This document shows, piece by piece, positions 1-7,344 of a DNA stretch of 38,307 nucleotides; positions within the stretch are counted from its first letter, which is position 1; every line of letters begins with the position of its first letter. This stretch comes from Mucilaginibacter flavidus (GTDB lineage: Bacteria; Bacteroidota; Bacteroidia; Sphingobacteriales; Sphingobacteriaceae). The DNA is taken from contig NZ_JAMXOE010000035.1 of assembly GCF_024055575.1 (NCBI RefSeq), positions 1 to 38,307 on the forward strand, in the 5' to 3' direction. The notes beneath the pieces were generated by a model. That model had not been told where the DNA came from. It worked only from the letters and a program-made list of their open reading frames with translations, and did not search any database. Position numbers and translations under genes: made by a program.

Positions 1-110
1 TCCTTCAGATTCCTCCTCGCGAAGGACACCCTTGCCTTGGGTTAACGCTTCCCACTATCAAGGCGCGTTCGGGACTTCCACCCTATAGTTTGCGCCCGTG
101 CCGGGCGCAC
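1..110 (-). mobile_element. Group II intron, 5' end (domain I start), runs off the left edge
   Basis: Read on the minus strand from about position 110, the sequence opens with GTGCGCCCGGC and continues with ACTATAGGGTGGAAGTCCCG, then AAGGCAAGGGTGTCC and GGAATCTGAAGGA. These are typical of the 5' end of bacterial group II intron domain I; GUGYG is the standard 5' splice-site consensus. GTGTG at 112 would also fit, so the boundary is uncertain by 2 nt. The intron-encoded reverse transcriptase/maturase would lie left of the window. The intron begins immediately after the T-run of a strong terminator hairpin (113-143), which is the habit of class C introns. The class is inferred from the target site, not from a full secondary structure. 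Confidence 0.72.
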
Positions 111-112
111 AC

Positions 113-143
113 AAAAAACAGCCTGGTCAGTAAACCAGGCTGT
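113..143 (-). terminator. Rho-independent terminator used as intron target
   Basis: Arms ACAGCCTGGT (118-127) and ACCAGGCTGT (134-143) pair perfectly over 10 bp around a 6-nt loop. On the minus strand the stem is followed by a run of T (113-118). It lies about 45 nt past the stop of the GH76 remnant, so it was probably that gene's terminator. The group II intron starts 1-3 nt after the T-run. Confidence 0.85.
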
Positions 144-186
144 CGCGTTTAATTGTGTAATTTTTTATTTGCAGTCCTTCTGCATT

Positions 187-468
187 TTATTGCGATGGCG
201 GGCAAATTTGCATAAAGGTTAAGGCGCTGCTTGCTTCGTACGATTGTATTACACCGGTTGGGCAGGCAACTGCATAGTTGCGATAAGTAAGGTCACGGGC
301 CTTATCACGGTTTGTCCATGCGGTGTTTACATTTTGCTGTATCCAGCTTAAGTATTGCTGCTGGCCACCATCGTTAATCAGCATAATTATGTACTGGGCA
401 AATCTGGCCTTCAGCATACCTTGCTCGTTGAAATCGCATTCCGCGGGTAATATACCGTCAACGCACAT
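187..468 (-). pseudogene. Glycoside hydrolase family 76 C-terminal remnant
   Basis: This 93-residue reading frame resembles only the end of GH76 alpha-1,6-mannanases: a GIL..ECD segment, KARFAQYIIML (cf. family KGIFMRYL..L), YLSWIQQNVNTAWTNRDK, and a closing YEASSALTFMQICPP. Family members are usually 350 residues or more, so the catalytic part is missing and no signal peptide is present. Upstream in this frame there is a stop nine codons before the ATG, and the Crp/Fnr gene starts almost at once. I infer a deletion or rearrangement that joined the tail of a GH76 gene to the 3' end of the regulator. Its terminator (113-143) survives. The family call rests on remembered motif pattern, not on an alignment. 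Confidence 0.55.
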
Positions 469-469
469 A

Positions 470-1084
470 TTATTTTGGTGTAATACGGCTTAAGGACGTA
501 TCTGTAACTCCCAAATATGAGGCGATATTTTTTAGTGGTGTATGCTGGAAAATTTCGGGATTGGTTTTTAACAAATGATCGTAACGTTCTTCGGCGGTTT
601 CAGTGATCATGGTAAGCATACGGGTTTTTAATGCTGCGAATCCTTTTACAAGCACCCCGCGGCCAAACTCACGAAACTCCGGCAGGGCATGGAAAAGGTT
701 ATTCAACTGCTCAAAGTTGATAAACCACCCCTCACAATCGGTAAGAGCCTGTATGTTTTCCTGCGACCGGGTGCGGTTAAAAAATGATGAAATTTCAAAT
801 ACTATTTGCCCCGGCGAACAAAGGTTGGTAGTTACCTCGTTGCCTTCAGTATCATAGGCAAAGCAACGCAGGTATCCTTTATCTAAAAAAAAGTATTCGT
901 CAGATATTTTACCTGCAACCAGCAGCAACTGGCCCTTGGCGACGGTTTTAAAAGCAAAATGGCCGGCAATTTCATTCCGTATAGCCGGCGAATTGAGGTT
1001 TCCCCTTTGAAAAAATTCGAGAAGTCTTTCTTTGCTCATCAATACCGTCTTAGGTATGCGAATATAGTTATAAGGCAATAACAT
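470..1084 (-). CDS. Crp/Fnr-type transcriptional regulator, C-terminus probably shortened
   Basis: The 204-residue protein has an N-terminal cyclic-nucleotide-binding beta-barrel (about residues 35-130, with VAKGQLLLVAGKISDEYFFLDKG and FISFF-type hinge residues) and a C-terminal winged helix-turn-helix. It belongs to the Bacteroidota Crp/Fnr group that often lacks the cAMP contact residues, so its ligand is unknown. The recognition helix ends ASYLGVTDTSLSRI and then TPK-stop. Relatives normally continue with basic residues (RK..), so the last few residues look replaced at the junction with the GH76 remnant, which begins 1 nt past the stop. A second possible start is Met16 (1039), MSKERLLEFF, which matches usual family length better. 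Confidence 0.8.
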   Translation of the reverse strand: MLLPYNYIRIPKTVLMSKERLLEFFQRGNLNSPAIRNEIAGHFAFKTVAKGQLLLVAGKISDEYFFLDKGYLRCFAYDTEGNEVTTNLCSPGQIVFEISSFFNRTRSQENIQALTDCEGWFINFEQLNNLFHALPEFREFGRGVLVKGFAALKTRMLTMITETAEERYDHLLKTNPEIFQHTPLKNIASYLGVTDTSLSRITPK

Positions 1085-1216
1085 TCTTTAAGAAAGGAGG
1101 AGGGAATTAATATCCTCAAACAATACCCCGCGTAGTTAAAAAAGGCCACATGGGTTAATACAGAGCATTTTTTTCAATTTGTTTCCTAACTTAGTAATTC
1201 GGCGACACGCAAATAA

Positions 1217-1639
1217 ATGACAGACCATCAATACCCAAAATTATATTTTTACCGCCGTATAGTGCAGGCGAAAATCTATATTGATGACCATTACGGCGAC
1301 AATATCGATTTAAACAATATCGCCGATGAAGCTTATTTCTCAAAATTCTATTTCATCCGTGCGTTTAAAAACACCTATGGTAAAACCCCGCACCAGTATT
1401 TAATTTATGTGCGGATTGAAAAAGCCCGCGAGTTATTAAAAACCGGCACGCCGGTTTCCGAAGTCTGTTATACTGTCGGCTTTGAAAGTTTAAGTTCGTT
1501 CAGCGGGCTGTTTAAACGGGTTGCGGGCTTAAGTCCTTCTGCTTACGTGGCTAAGCAGCTAAATCTGCAACAACAAATAAAAAAATCTCCACTGAGTTTT
1601 GTCCCGGCCTGCTTTGCTGAAAAAAGCGGCTGGCTATAA
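1217..1639 (+). CDS. Short AraC-family transcriptional regulator
   Basis: At 140 residues this is little more than the AraC DNA-binding domain. Residues 12-112 hold two helix-turn-helix motifs (IDLNNIADEAYFSKFYFIRAF and PVSEVCYTVGFESLSSFSGLF), with the family's GFESLSSFSGLFKR.AGLSPSAY signature. There is no N-terminal sensor domain. A 30-residue tail ends in PACFAEKSGWL, whose Cys may matter. It lies 57 nt upstream of a DUF1569-VOC-DUF1569 cassette on the same strand and is the obvious candidate to control it. The inducer cannot be read from the sequence. Confidence 0.88.
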   Translation: MTDHQYPKLYFYRRIVQAKIYIDDHYGDNIDLNNIADEAYFSKFYFIRAFKNTYGKTPHQYLIYVRIEKARELLKTGTPVSEVCYTVGFESLSSFSGLFKRVAGLSPSAYVAKQLNLQQQIKKSPLSFVPACFAEKSGWL

Positions 1640-1696
1640 AAACAGCAATTTTAAAGAAATGATTACCTTACCGGCAAGCGTTATTTGCATCATAAT

Positions 1697-2143
1697 ATGG
1701 AAACAATATTTGACCAAAATACACGGGATAAGATAATTGCCCGGATAAACACGTTAACCGAAAGTAACGCCGCCCAATGGGGCAAAATGGATATCCGCCA
1801 GATGCTGGCGCACTGTACCATGTACGAAGAAATGCTGCAGGGAAAAAGAAAATTTAAAAGGATATTTTTAGGCCGCCTGTTTGGCAAAGTCGCCATGAAG
1901 GATATTATTGGCGATGCACGCCCCGTTAAGCGAAACCTGCCGACAATTCCTGAACTAAAGGTATTTCCACCGGGCATCAATTTCGCCGCCGAGAAAAAGA
2001 AATGGATAGCTTTACTGGAGGCTTATACAAATTTTGGAAACATGGATTCGGAGCATGCTTTTTTCGGAAAAATAACTAACCAACAGATAGGCTATTTATC
2101 TTATAAACACGCCGACCATCACCTGCGGCAATTTAATAGTTAA
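1697..2143 (+). CDS. DUF1569 (DinB-like) protein, copy 1
   Basis: The protein has 148 residues from the chosen ATG (an earlier in-frame ATG at 1685 adds only MHHN). It shows the DUF1569 pattern: IFDQNTRDKIIARINTL, AAQWGKM, QMLAHC, FLGRLFG, AEKKKWIAL and the closing YKHADHHLRQF. The family has the DinB four-helix fold, where spaced His residues (here in LAHC and HADHH) bind a metal in some members. The biochemical activity is unknown. A second copy of identical length lies at 2591, with a VOC gene between them; gaps of 16 and 14 nt indicate one operon. Confidence 0.82.
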   Translation: METIFDQNTRDKIIARINTLTESNAAQWGKMDIRQMLAHCTMYEEMLQGKRKFKRIFLGRLFGKVAMKDIIGDARPVKRNLPTIPELKVFPPGINFAAEKKKWIALLEAYTNFGNMDSEHAFFGKITNQQIGYLSYKHADHHLRQFNS

Positions 2144-2159
2144 CCATAATACCAAACAC

Positions 2160-2576
2160 ATGATAACTACGCTAACGCACATGAATGTATTTGTTCTTAA
2201 CCAGGACAGTGCATACGAATTTTATACCAAAAAACTGGGCTTTAAAGTAATAGTTGATGTGCCTATGGGCAATGGCCAGCGCTGGCTTACCGTTGCTCCG
2301 CCTGAGCAGCCCGGTTTGGAGATTAACTTAACACCTGTGGCAGAAGGCCACTGGTACGGCAAGGAGGCCGCCGAAAGCTTGCGTGCATTGATAAAAGCCG
2401 GCACCTTTGGCTGCGGTGTTTTTACCTGTAACGATGTATACGCAACTTACGAAGAACTAAAAGCAAAAGGCGTTGAGTTTACCAAAGCCCCAAAAAAGGA
2501 ATTTTATGGCACCGAGGCGTTGTTTAAGGACGACTCGGGAAATTGGTTTTCGCTGGCCCAACTTATAAAAAATTAA
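2160..2576 (+). CDS. VOC-superfamily (glyoxalase/bleomycin-resistance fold) protein
   Basis: The 138 residues form two beta-alpha-beta-beta-beta modules of the vicinal oxygen chelate fold. Module one holds HMNVFVLNQDSAYEFYTKKLGF and LEINL; module two holds GCGVFTCNDVYATYEELKAKGVEF and EALFKDDSGNWFSLAQ. His8, the Glu in LEINL and the Glu in GTEALF sit where metal ligands usually fall. Relatives include resistance proteins and small dioxygenases, so substrate cannot be assigned. It is sandwiched between two DUF1569 copies in an apparent four-gene unit headed by the AraC regulator. Confidence 0.85.
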   Translation: MITTLTHMNVFVLNQDSAYEFYTKKLGFKVIVDVPMGNGQRWLTVAPPEQPGLEINLTPVAEGHWYGKEAAESLRALIKAGTFGCGVFTCNDVYATYEELKAKGVEFTKAPKKEFYGTEALFKDDSGNWFSLAQLIKN

Positions 2577-2590
2577 GAGTAAAAAAACCG

Positions 2591-3037
2591 ATGAAATCGA
2601 TATTTGACAAGCCGACCAGGGACGAACTGATTGGCAGGATTAACACGCTTAACGAAAATAGCACCGCCCAATGGGGCAGCATGAATATTTACCAGATGCT
2701 GAAACATTGCGTACTGGCCGAAGAAATGTATTTGGGTAAAACAAAACATCCCCGGATGTTTTTGGGCCGCCTGCTTGGCCAGTCTACTTTAAAAAAAATA
2801 CTGAAAGATGAAACCCCAATGAGCCGGAATGCACCTACAGCGGCAGCCTTTAAGGTTACCGAAAAAGAAGGTGATATATCCGCCGAAAAAAAGAAATGGA
2901 TTGCGCTGACTGAAGAATATGCTAACTATCAGCCCCCGTACCTGGTGCATTGGTTTTTTGGGAAAATGACGCCGGAGCAGGTTGGGCAGTTTGTGTATAA
3001 ACATGCCGATCATCATTTGCGGCAATTTGGGGCGTAA
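2591..3037 (+). CDS. DUF1569 (DinB-like) protein, copy 2
   Basis: The chosen start MKSIFDKPTRDE at 2591 aligns exactly with copy 1 and gives the same 148-residue length; a longer frame from 2543 would overlap the VOC gene. Shared blocks with copy 1 include INTL.E..AQWG.M.I.QML.HC, FLGRL.G, AEKKKWIAL and YKHADHHLRQF. By eye roughly half the residues match, so this is an old duplication or a paralogue pair kept in one operon. Function is unknown. It is the last gene before a 98-nt gap. Confidence 0.82.
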   Translation: MKSIFDKPTRDELIGRINTLNENSTAQWGSMNIYQMLKHCVLAEEMYLGKTKHPRMFLGRLLGQSTLKKILKDETPMSRNAPTAAAFKVTEKEGDISAEKKKWIALTEEYANYQPPYLVHWFFGKMTPEQVGQFVYKHADHHLRQFGA

Positions 3038-3135
3038 TTTAGCTCCTTTATAAGCGACTTCTCAAAGCAACCTCACCCCGATTTGCAGCGTATATTTATT
3101 GAACCTTTTAACAGGCAATTTGTGATGAGGCTTAA

Positions 3136-5046
3136 ATGAAAAAACTTTTTTCCTCCCTCCTTTCGTGGCGATGCCTTGCAGCCCTGTTCGCCGTGTTAAT
3201 GGTTAGCACCCCGTTTGCCATTAACAATTATCTTGTTGATAAGGGACCGAGTTGGCTGGGACTGGATGTATCGTGGAAAATGACGCTTGACTATGCGTTT
3301 GCCAAACATTGGGTATGGGGTAAGGATATTGTATATACTTATGGACCGCTCGCCAATCTTTCCACCCGCACCGGGCTGGGATTTCCTGCGTGGGCAATGG
3401 TGGTATTTGATGTTTTTTTAGTCCTCAACTTCTATTTTGTTTTTGCCGATTTTATAAAAAACAATGCCAGTAAGCCGCTGGCTATTGCTATAGTTATATG
3501 CCTGGCGTTGCTGGTTAATCCCTGTTTTGGGTCAGACACCGCATGGATTTTATTGTTCTTTATTATCTATTGGATGATAAAGACTTTTGACAAGCCGCGC
3601 CCCCTATACCTTGCCATACTAATTACGCTAACCATATTGGCCTTTTATATAAAAATGAATACCGGCCTTATCGCCATGGTATTGTTGTGCAGTCATTTTA
3701 TCAATCTGTTTACTGCAAAAAAATTAACCATTATAAACATGTCTGGTTGGTTTGCCTGGTTTATTGTACTCATCATGTTATCGGCCATATTGCTAAATGT
3801 TTCAATTTTAGGTTATATAACCGGCTCGCTCGAAATAATAAAGGGATATAACGATGTGATGTATCTTGATGAAAGCCATGCTGTAATTGAGACCGCGCTA
3901 TATTTGCTTTTTCTGGCGATGCTCGCGTTACTTTTATATAGTTTATGGCGACAGGTAGCCGCGAAAAAACATAACCAAATCATGTACACAATTGCGGGCA
4001 TCGTATTCCTATTCCTGTTGCAAAAACAAGCTGTTTTGCGCAATGATGCGCAGCACTTGTACGAATATTTTTCCTTTGCCCCTTTGCTGCTGCTTTGCAA
4101 TTTTACAGCCGGTAATCATCAAAAATCAACTTTAAAGTACTCGCTGATCATTCTGATTTTTGCACTTGGGTTTGTGCTGTATAATCGCGGGCTTGCTTAT
4201 TCGCTCAGTAGCCGGATAACAGCACCTTTTACCTATATAAAACAGGTTGTTGATCATAACAAAGCAGCACACCTTAGCCAACCCGGGAAACGGTATATAC
4301 CCCAGCGGGTACTGGATATTATCGGCAATAAAACGGCGGATGTTTTCCCCTGGGATAGCGAGTATGTGATTGAAAATAAGTTGAACTATAAACCCCGGCC
4401 GGTATTCCAGTCGTTTTCGGCCTATACCGAAGGCCTTGAAAAAATCAATTACGATTACTTTGTAAAACAGGCCCCAAATTTTTTGATATACGATTATGAC
4501 GCTATCGACAACAGATACCCGTTTAACGACGAAAGCCTTGCAAATCTTTTCATCCTGCGCAATTATACGCTGGCTGATACTTTCGCATCTAACCAAAGGC
4601 AGCGCCTTGTATTACAGCGGAACGATAAGACTGCACCATTGCAATTTAAACACATCAAACGGTTTGAGTTTTCCCCGGCCGACACCATACCGGTAACCAA
4701 TTTCAATTTTATAAAGCTGGATGTACAATATAACCTGCCGGGCAAAATAAAAGCATTTGTAAACAAACCTCCGCGTGTGCAGATCAGTTATATGCGGGCA
4801 GATGGTAAATGGTTTACCTACAAAACGTCGCCCGAGCTGTTAAAGATGGGGCTTTATGTTGGCTGTTTGGTTACCAATGATGACGAATACATCGCCCTTT
4901 TAAATGATAAACCTGCTGCAGCTATTAAAAAAATTAAGTTAATTGTTAACGGTAGTCTTTTCAGCGGGAAGGGTTTAATGGATATCTATTTGGTTAACCA
5001 CCATTCATTATTAAACAAACCAGCTCCTGATGAGCATAATTATTAA
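3136..5046 (+). CDS. Large multi-pass membrane protein, GT-C-like, function unknown
   Basis: The 636-residue protein has about ten hydrophobic segments in residues 12-360 and a soluble C-terminal part (about 365-636) without membrane segments. The first loop after TM1 carries DVSWKMTLDYAF and GKDIVYTYGPL, an acidic-aromatic loop in the position where GT-C glycosyltransferases keep a catalytic Asp/Glu. That makes a polyprenyl-sugar-dependent glycosyltransferase or related envelope role possible, but no specific family is recognised. It stands alone, with no envelope-polysaccharide genes beside it. The C-terminal part contains a beta-rich stretch (PPRVQISYMRADGKWFTY). Confidence 0.7.
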   Translation: MKKLFSSLLSWRCLAALFAVLMVSTPFAINNYLVDKGPSWLGLDVSWKMTLDYAFAKHWVWGKDIVYTYGPLANLSTRTGLGFPAWAMVVFDVFLVLNFYFVFADFIKNNASKPLAIAIVICLALLVNPCFGSDTAWILLFFIIYWMIKTFDKPRPLYLAILITLTILAFYIKMNTGLIAMVLLCSHFINLFTAKKLTIINMSGWFAWFIVLIMLSAILLNVSILGYITGSLEIIKGYNDVMYLDESHAVIETALYLLFLAMLALLLYSLWRQVAAKKHNQIMYTIAGIVFLFLLQKQAVLRNDAQHLYEYFSFAPLLLLCNFTAGNHQKSTLKYSLIILIFALGFVLYNRGLAYSLSSRITAPFTYIKQVVDHNKAAHLSQPGKRYIPQRVLDIIGNKTADVFPWDSEYVIENKLNYKPRPVFQSFSAYTEGLEKINYDYFVKQAPNFLIYDYDAIDNRYPFNDESLANLFILRNYTLADTFASNQRQRLVLQRNDKTAPLQFKHIKRFEFSPADTIPVTNFNFIKLDVQYNLPGKIKAFVNKPPRVQISYMRADGKWFTYKTSPELLKMGLYVGCLVTNDDEYIALLNDKPAAAIKKIKLIVNGSLFSGKGLMDIYLVNHHSLLNKPAPDEHNY

Positions 5047-5153
5047 GATAAGTATCCAAAACAAGAGCGTAAGGCTCATCTCCCTGCCGAGAAAAAGAGA
5101 AATTTTCACCCAAAACTTAGTTGGCTTATTGTCTTCTTTCACCCGGCCAGGCC

Positions 5154-5175
5154 TTTAGATATTATTATATCTAAA
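5154..5175. promoter_or_regulatory. AT-rich perfect inverted repeat
   Basis: TTTAGATAT (5154-5162) and ATATCTAAA (5167-5175) pair perfectly over 9 bp with a 4-nt loop. It lies in the 200-nt gap between the convergent ends of the genes at 3136 (+) and 5249 (-). There is no clean T-run after it, so it could be a weak terminator or a protein site. Confidence 0.35.
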
Positions 5176-5248
5176 TCTAATATATTTTATGGCTTACTAT
5201 ATTATTTTGAAAAAAACATTTTTTTATTAGAAGTTAATTGACGACTCT

Positions 5249-5416
5249 CTAATGCGGAACGGGTTCATCATGATCGTCATCGTCCGGCTTCAGTTCCGAC
5301 TGAATGATCTTTTTCTCAAATACCTTTTCGTCCTTCTGGTTTCTTTTAATCAGCCAGATTACTAACAAGGCCATAAGTAGTAAAAACGGGATAAGCCACC
5401 AATAATTAATTTCCAT
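5249..5416 (-). CDS. Small single-TM membrane protein
   Basis: From the ATG at 5416 it is 55 residues: MEINYWWLIPFLLLMALLVIWLI forms one N-terminal membrane helix, followed by basic residues (KRNQKDEK) and a very acidic, His-containing tail (KPDDDDHDEPVPH). The positive-inside pattern suggests the tail is cytoplasmic. An earlier ATG at 5449 would add MFTFISFKFNA, a less likely start. Proteins of this shape are common in Bacteroidota and usually unannotated. It is divergent from the glycine-rich membrane protein at 5505. Confidence 0.6.
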   Translation of the reverse strand: MEINYWWLIPFLLLMALLVIWLIKRNQKDEKVFEKKIIQSELKPDDDDHDEPVPH

Positions 5417-5448
5417 AGCATTAAATTTGAATGATATAAATGTAAACA

Positions 5449-5482
5449 TTGGCTTTCGTATCCGGGTAAATTGCTACATTTA
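5449..5482 (+). promoter_or_regulatory. Probable promoter of the 5505 gene
   Basis: TTG (5449-5451) and TACATTTA (5475-5482) resemble the Bacteroidota -33 and -7 boxes, with a 23-nt spacer and one mismatch in the -7 box. They lie 22 nt before the ATG at 5505, in the divergent gap with the small membrane gene. Confidence 0.4.
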
Positions 5483-5504
5483 AACCATCCCCGGTATTTT
5501 AAAA

Positions 5505-6875
5505 ATGGACCAGCAACTTTGGCAAAACATATTGGATTTTAACCTGGATGAGCCGGTAAGTGCTTACAGCTTTTCAACCCGGCTTGAGAATGAGAATTTC
5601 TGGACGGTTAATTTCGCGCAGGGTGCTATTATCGAATATAAAAAATTCATGTACCTGGCTGCAGTTTCGGAGTACATGGTTTCACCATCACCTATCGTTG
5701 ATGTGATTTGGCACCAGCACCTGGTTTTCACGCAATCATACGATGAGTTTTGCAAGGTTTTGGGCAAAAAAATAGCTCATGTCCCAGCCACACATCACAA
5801 CACGGATTTTGAAAAGTTTAAATCGGCCGGCGAACGGACCGGCAGGTTATACACCGAAAACTTCGGGCCTCAGCCGCCGGAGTTTTGGGAATACGAAGAC
5901 ATGTACGGGTCGCTACAAATGCCGCAATCTTCGTCGACACCGATAAAGGTTACCGCCGTTGGCGTACCTATTTTGCTCGCGGCAGCTTTCGGCGCCTTTT
6001 GGTTATTCCGGCCGACGTATGTGCTCATAAACAACCCCGATTTTTCACTTTACTACCTGCTGATAATTGGCGCGTGTTTTATAGCGCTCGAATTCTATAA
6101 CCTCGTTACACTTAACGGGATAATCGGCAGCCGGCAAAAGTGTGCCTTTGTATTTAATTTATCAGCGCTCGAACTGGTTTATCTTCGCAAAAATAAAATA
6201 GCGGACGTAATTAATGGCGTAGTGAGCCAACTGGTTTCCTCTGGAAAAGTATCAGTCTTCCCCAATAATTCGCTGGCGATAACTGATTCCGCCGCGATGA
6301 ATACCCCGGTTGAAATTTGTGTGCTGCAAACTATCGATGCCAACCCTAACGTGGGCTACGATTCGCTGGTAAACCAAATGGCGTTAAAGCCCGCATTCAA
6401 TAAAGCAGCCCGGGCCATGGACGGCCTTAACGCGTATGTTTGCAGCTCAAAACAATTCATCGGGCTGTACATAACAAACTTTGTGCTGTTTGCCATTGTG
6501 TTTGCATTAGGCGGCGGAAGGCTGATAACCGGGGTTACCAGGGACAGGCCGGTTACATTGATCGCAATTGTATTAGTTGCTTTTGCCATCTTCGCTTTTA
6601 TTTACCTGCAGCGTTTAACATCGGCTGTCGGCACTATTACCCTGCCTAAGTTTTACTACAAAAATATAGTACCACAAAAATCTGAAGACGATTGGGAATG
6701 GCACTATTTTGCAATAGGCAGCATCGCATTTGCGGCCACATTTGCGCCTTTGGCAAGCTTTGCCGATCGCGGCCAAAGTTCGGGCTGGGGAGGCGGGGAT
6801 TCAGGTTCGTCCGGCGGTTCAAGCTGCGGAAGTTCATGCGGTGGAAGTTTTTGCGGAGGGTGTGGTGGGAGTTAG
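5505..6875 (+). CDS. Glycine-rich-domain protein with TIGR04222-like Cys/Gly-rich membrane C-terminus
   Basis: The first 130 of 456 residues match the GRDP/DUF1399 pattern: FSTRLENENFW, EYKKFMYLAA, VSPSPIVDVIWHQHLVFTQSY and an FCK segment. Residues 150-200 and 310-415 carry about five membrane helices. The extreme C-terminus is GWGGGDSGSSGGSSCGSSCG and on to FCGGCGGS, the Gly/Ser/Cys tail of TIGR04222-type membrane proteins. The tail has four Cys and could bind metal or become modified. The cell role is unknown. The WHQHL motif, conserved in GRDP proteins, may be a metal or ligand site. The protein appears to join two domain families. Confidence 0.72.
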   Translation: MDQQLWQNILDFNLDEPVSAYSFSTRLENENFWTVNFAQGAIIEYKKFMYLAAVSEYMVSPSPIVDVIWHQHLVFTQSYDEFCKVLGKKIAHVPATHHNTDFEKFKSAGERTGRLYTENFGPQPPEFWEYEDMYGSLQMPQSSSTPIKVTAVGVPILLAAAFGAFWLFRPTYVLINNPDFSLYYLLIIGACFIALEFYNLVTLNGIIGSRQKCAFVFNLSALELVYLRKNKIADVINGVVSQLVSSGKVSVFPNNSLAITDSAAMNTPVEICVLQTIDANPNVGYDSLVNQMALKPAFNKAARAMDGLNAYVCSSKQFIGLYITNFVLFAIVFALGGGRLITGVTRDRPVTLIAIVLVAFAIFAFIYLQRLTSAVGTITLPKFYYKNIVPQKSEDDWEWHYFAIGSIAFAATFAPLASFADRGQSSGWGGGDSGSSGGSSCGSSCGGSFCGGCGGS

Positions 6876-6972
6876 CCTTACAGCATTCTGAAGATTGGCG
6901 CAACGCAGGGAAAGTAGTGGTTGGGTTATTTGCAACAAATTTTAATGAGAGCCATTAATTTAGCTCTATGGC

Positions 6973-7019
6973 TTGTTTTCTAATAGCAAACCCCTTATAT
7001 TTGTTTTCTAATAGTAAAC
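6973..7019 (+). promoter_or_regulatory. higBA promoter with two palindromic operators
   Basis: TTG (6973-6975), a 20-nt spacer and TATATTTG (6996-7003) match the Bacteroidota promoter consensus. A 20-nt direct repeat with one mismatch occupies 6973-6992 and 7001-7020. Each copy contains GTTTnCTAnTAGnAAAC, a 17-nt palindrome (6975-6991 and 7003-7019). One site covers the -33 box, the other starts at the -7 box and covers the start of transcription. This is the expected layout for autorepression by HigA or the HigBA complex. Confidence 0.75.
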
Positions 7020-7031
7020 CAACAAAGTTTC

Positions 7032-7340
7032 ATGTTTAATATTATTAACAGAAAAACACTTTTGGCTTATGCGGAAAAATATCCAAGTGCAAAAAATGCC
7101 TTATTCGAATGGTACTACGAGTTTCTTTCGAGTGATTTTAAAAACTTTCAGGAATTAAAAGCAGTACATGGTAAGGCAAGTTTGGTAGGCGATGACCGCG
7201 TTGTTATCAATATAATGGGGAATCATTACAGGCTGGTCATTCGGGTGGTATTTGTTTATAAAACCATCCAAATAAAATGGTTTGGAACCCACAGCGAATA
7301 CGATAAAATAGATGTGACAACGATTAAATTCAAAGGATAA
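7032..7340 (+). CDS. higB: HigB-type mRNA interferase toxin
   Basis: The 102-residue protein has the HigB_toxin pattern: N-terminal INRKTLLAYAEKYPSAKNALFEWY, a central GDDRVVINIMGNHYRLVIRV strand region and a C-terminal IKWFGTHSEYDKID. The closing GTHSEYDKI with His and basic residues nearby corresponds to the RelE-superfamily ribosome-dependent RNase site. The toxin gene precedes the antitoxin, as is usual for higBA, with a 4-nt gap to higA. Likely autoregulated through the palindromes just upstream. The GC content looks lower than the neighbours', fitting acquisition by transfer. Confidence 0.88.
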   Translation: MFNIINRKTLLAYAEKYPSAKNALFEWYYEFLSSDFKNFQELKAVHGKASLVGDDRVVINIMGNHYRLVIRVVFVYKTIQIKWFGTHSEYDKIDVTTIKFKG

Positions 7341-7344
7341 ACAA

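Noticed and set aside
6692..6958. 88-codon plus-strand frame overlapping the end of the glycine-rich membrane gene
   Set aside because: It is out of frame with the clearly coding Cys/Gly tail and has no motif.
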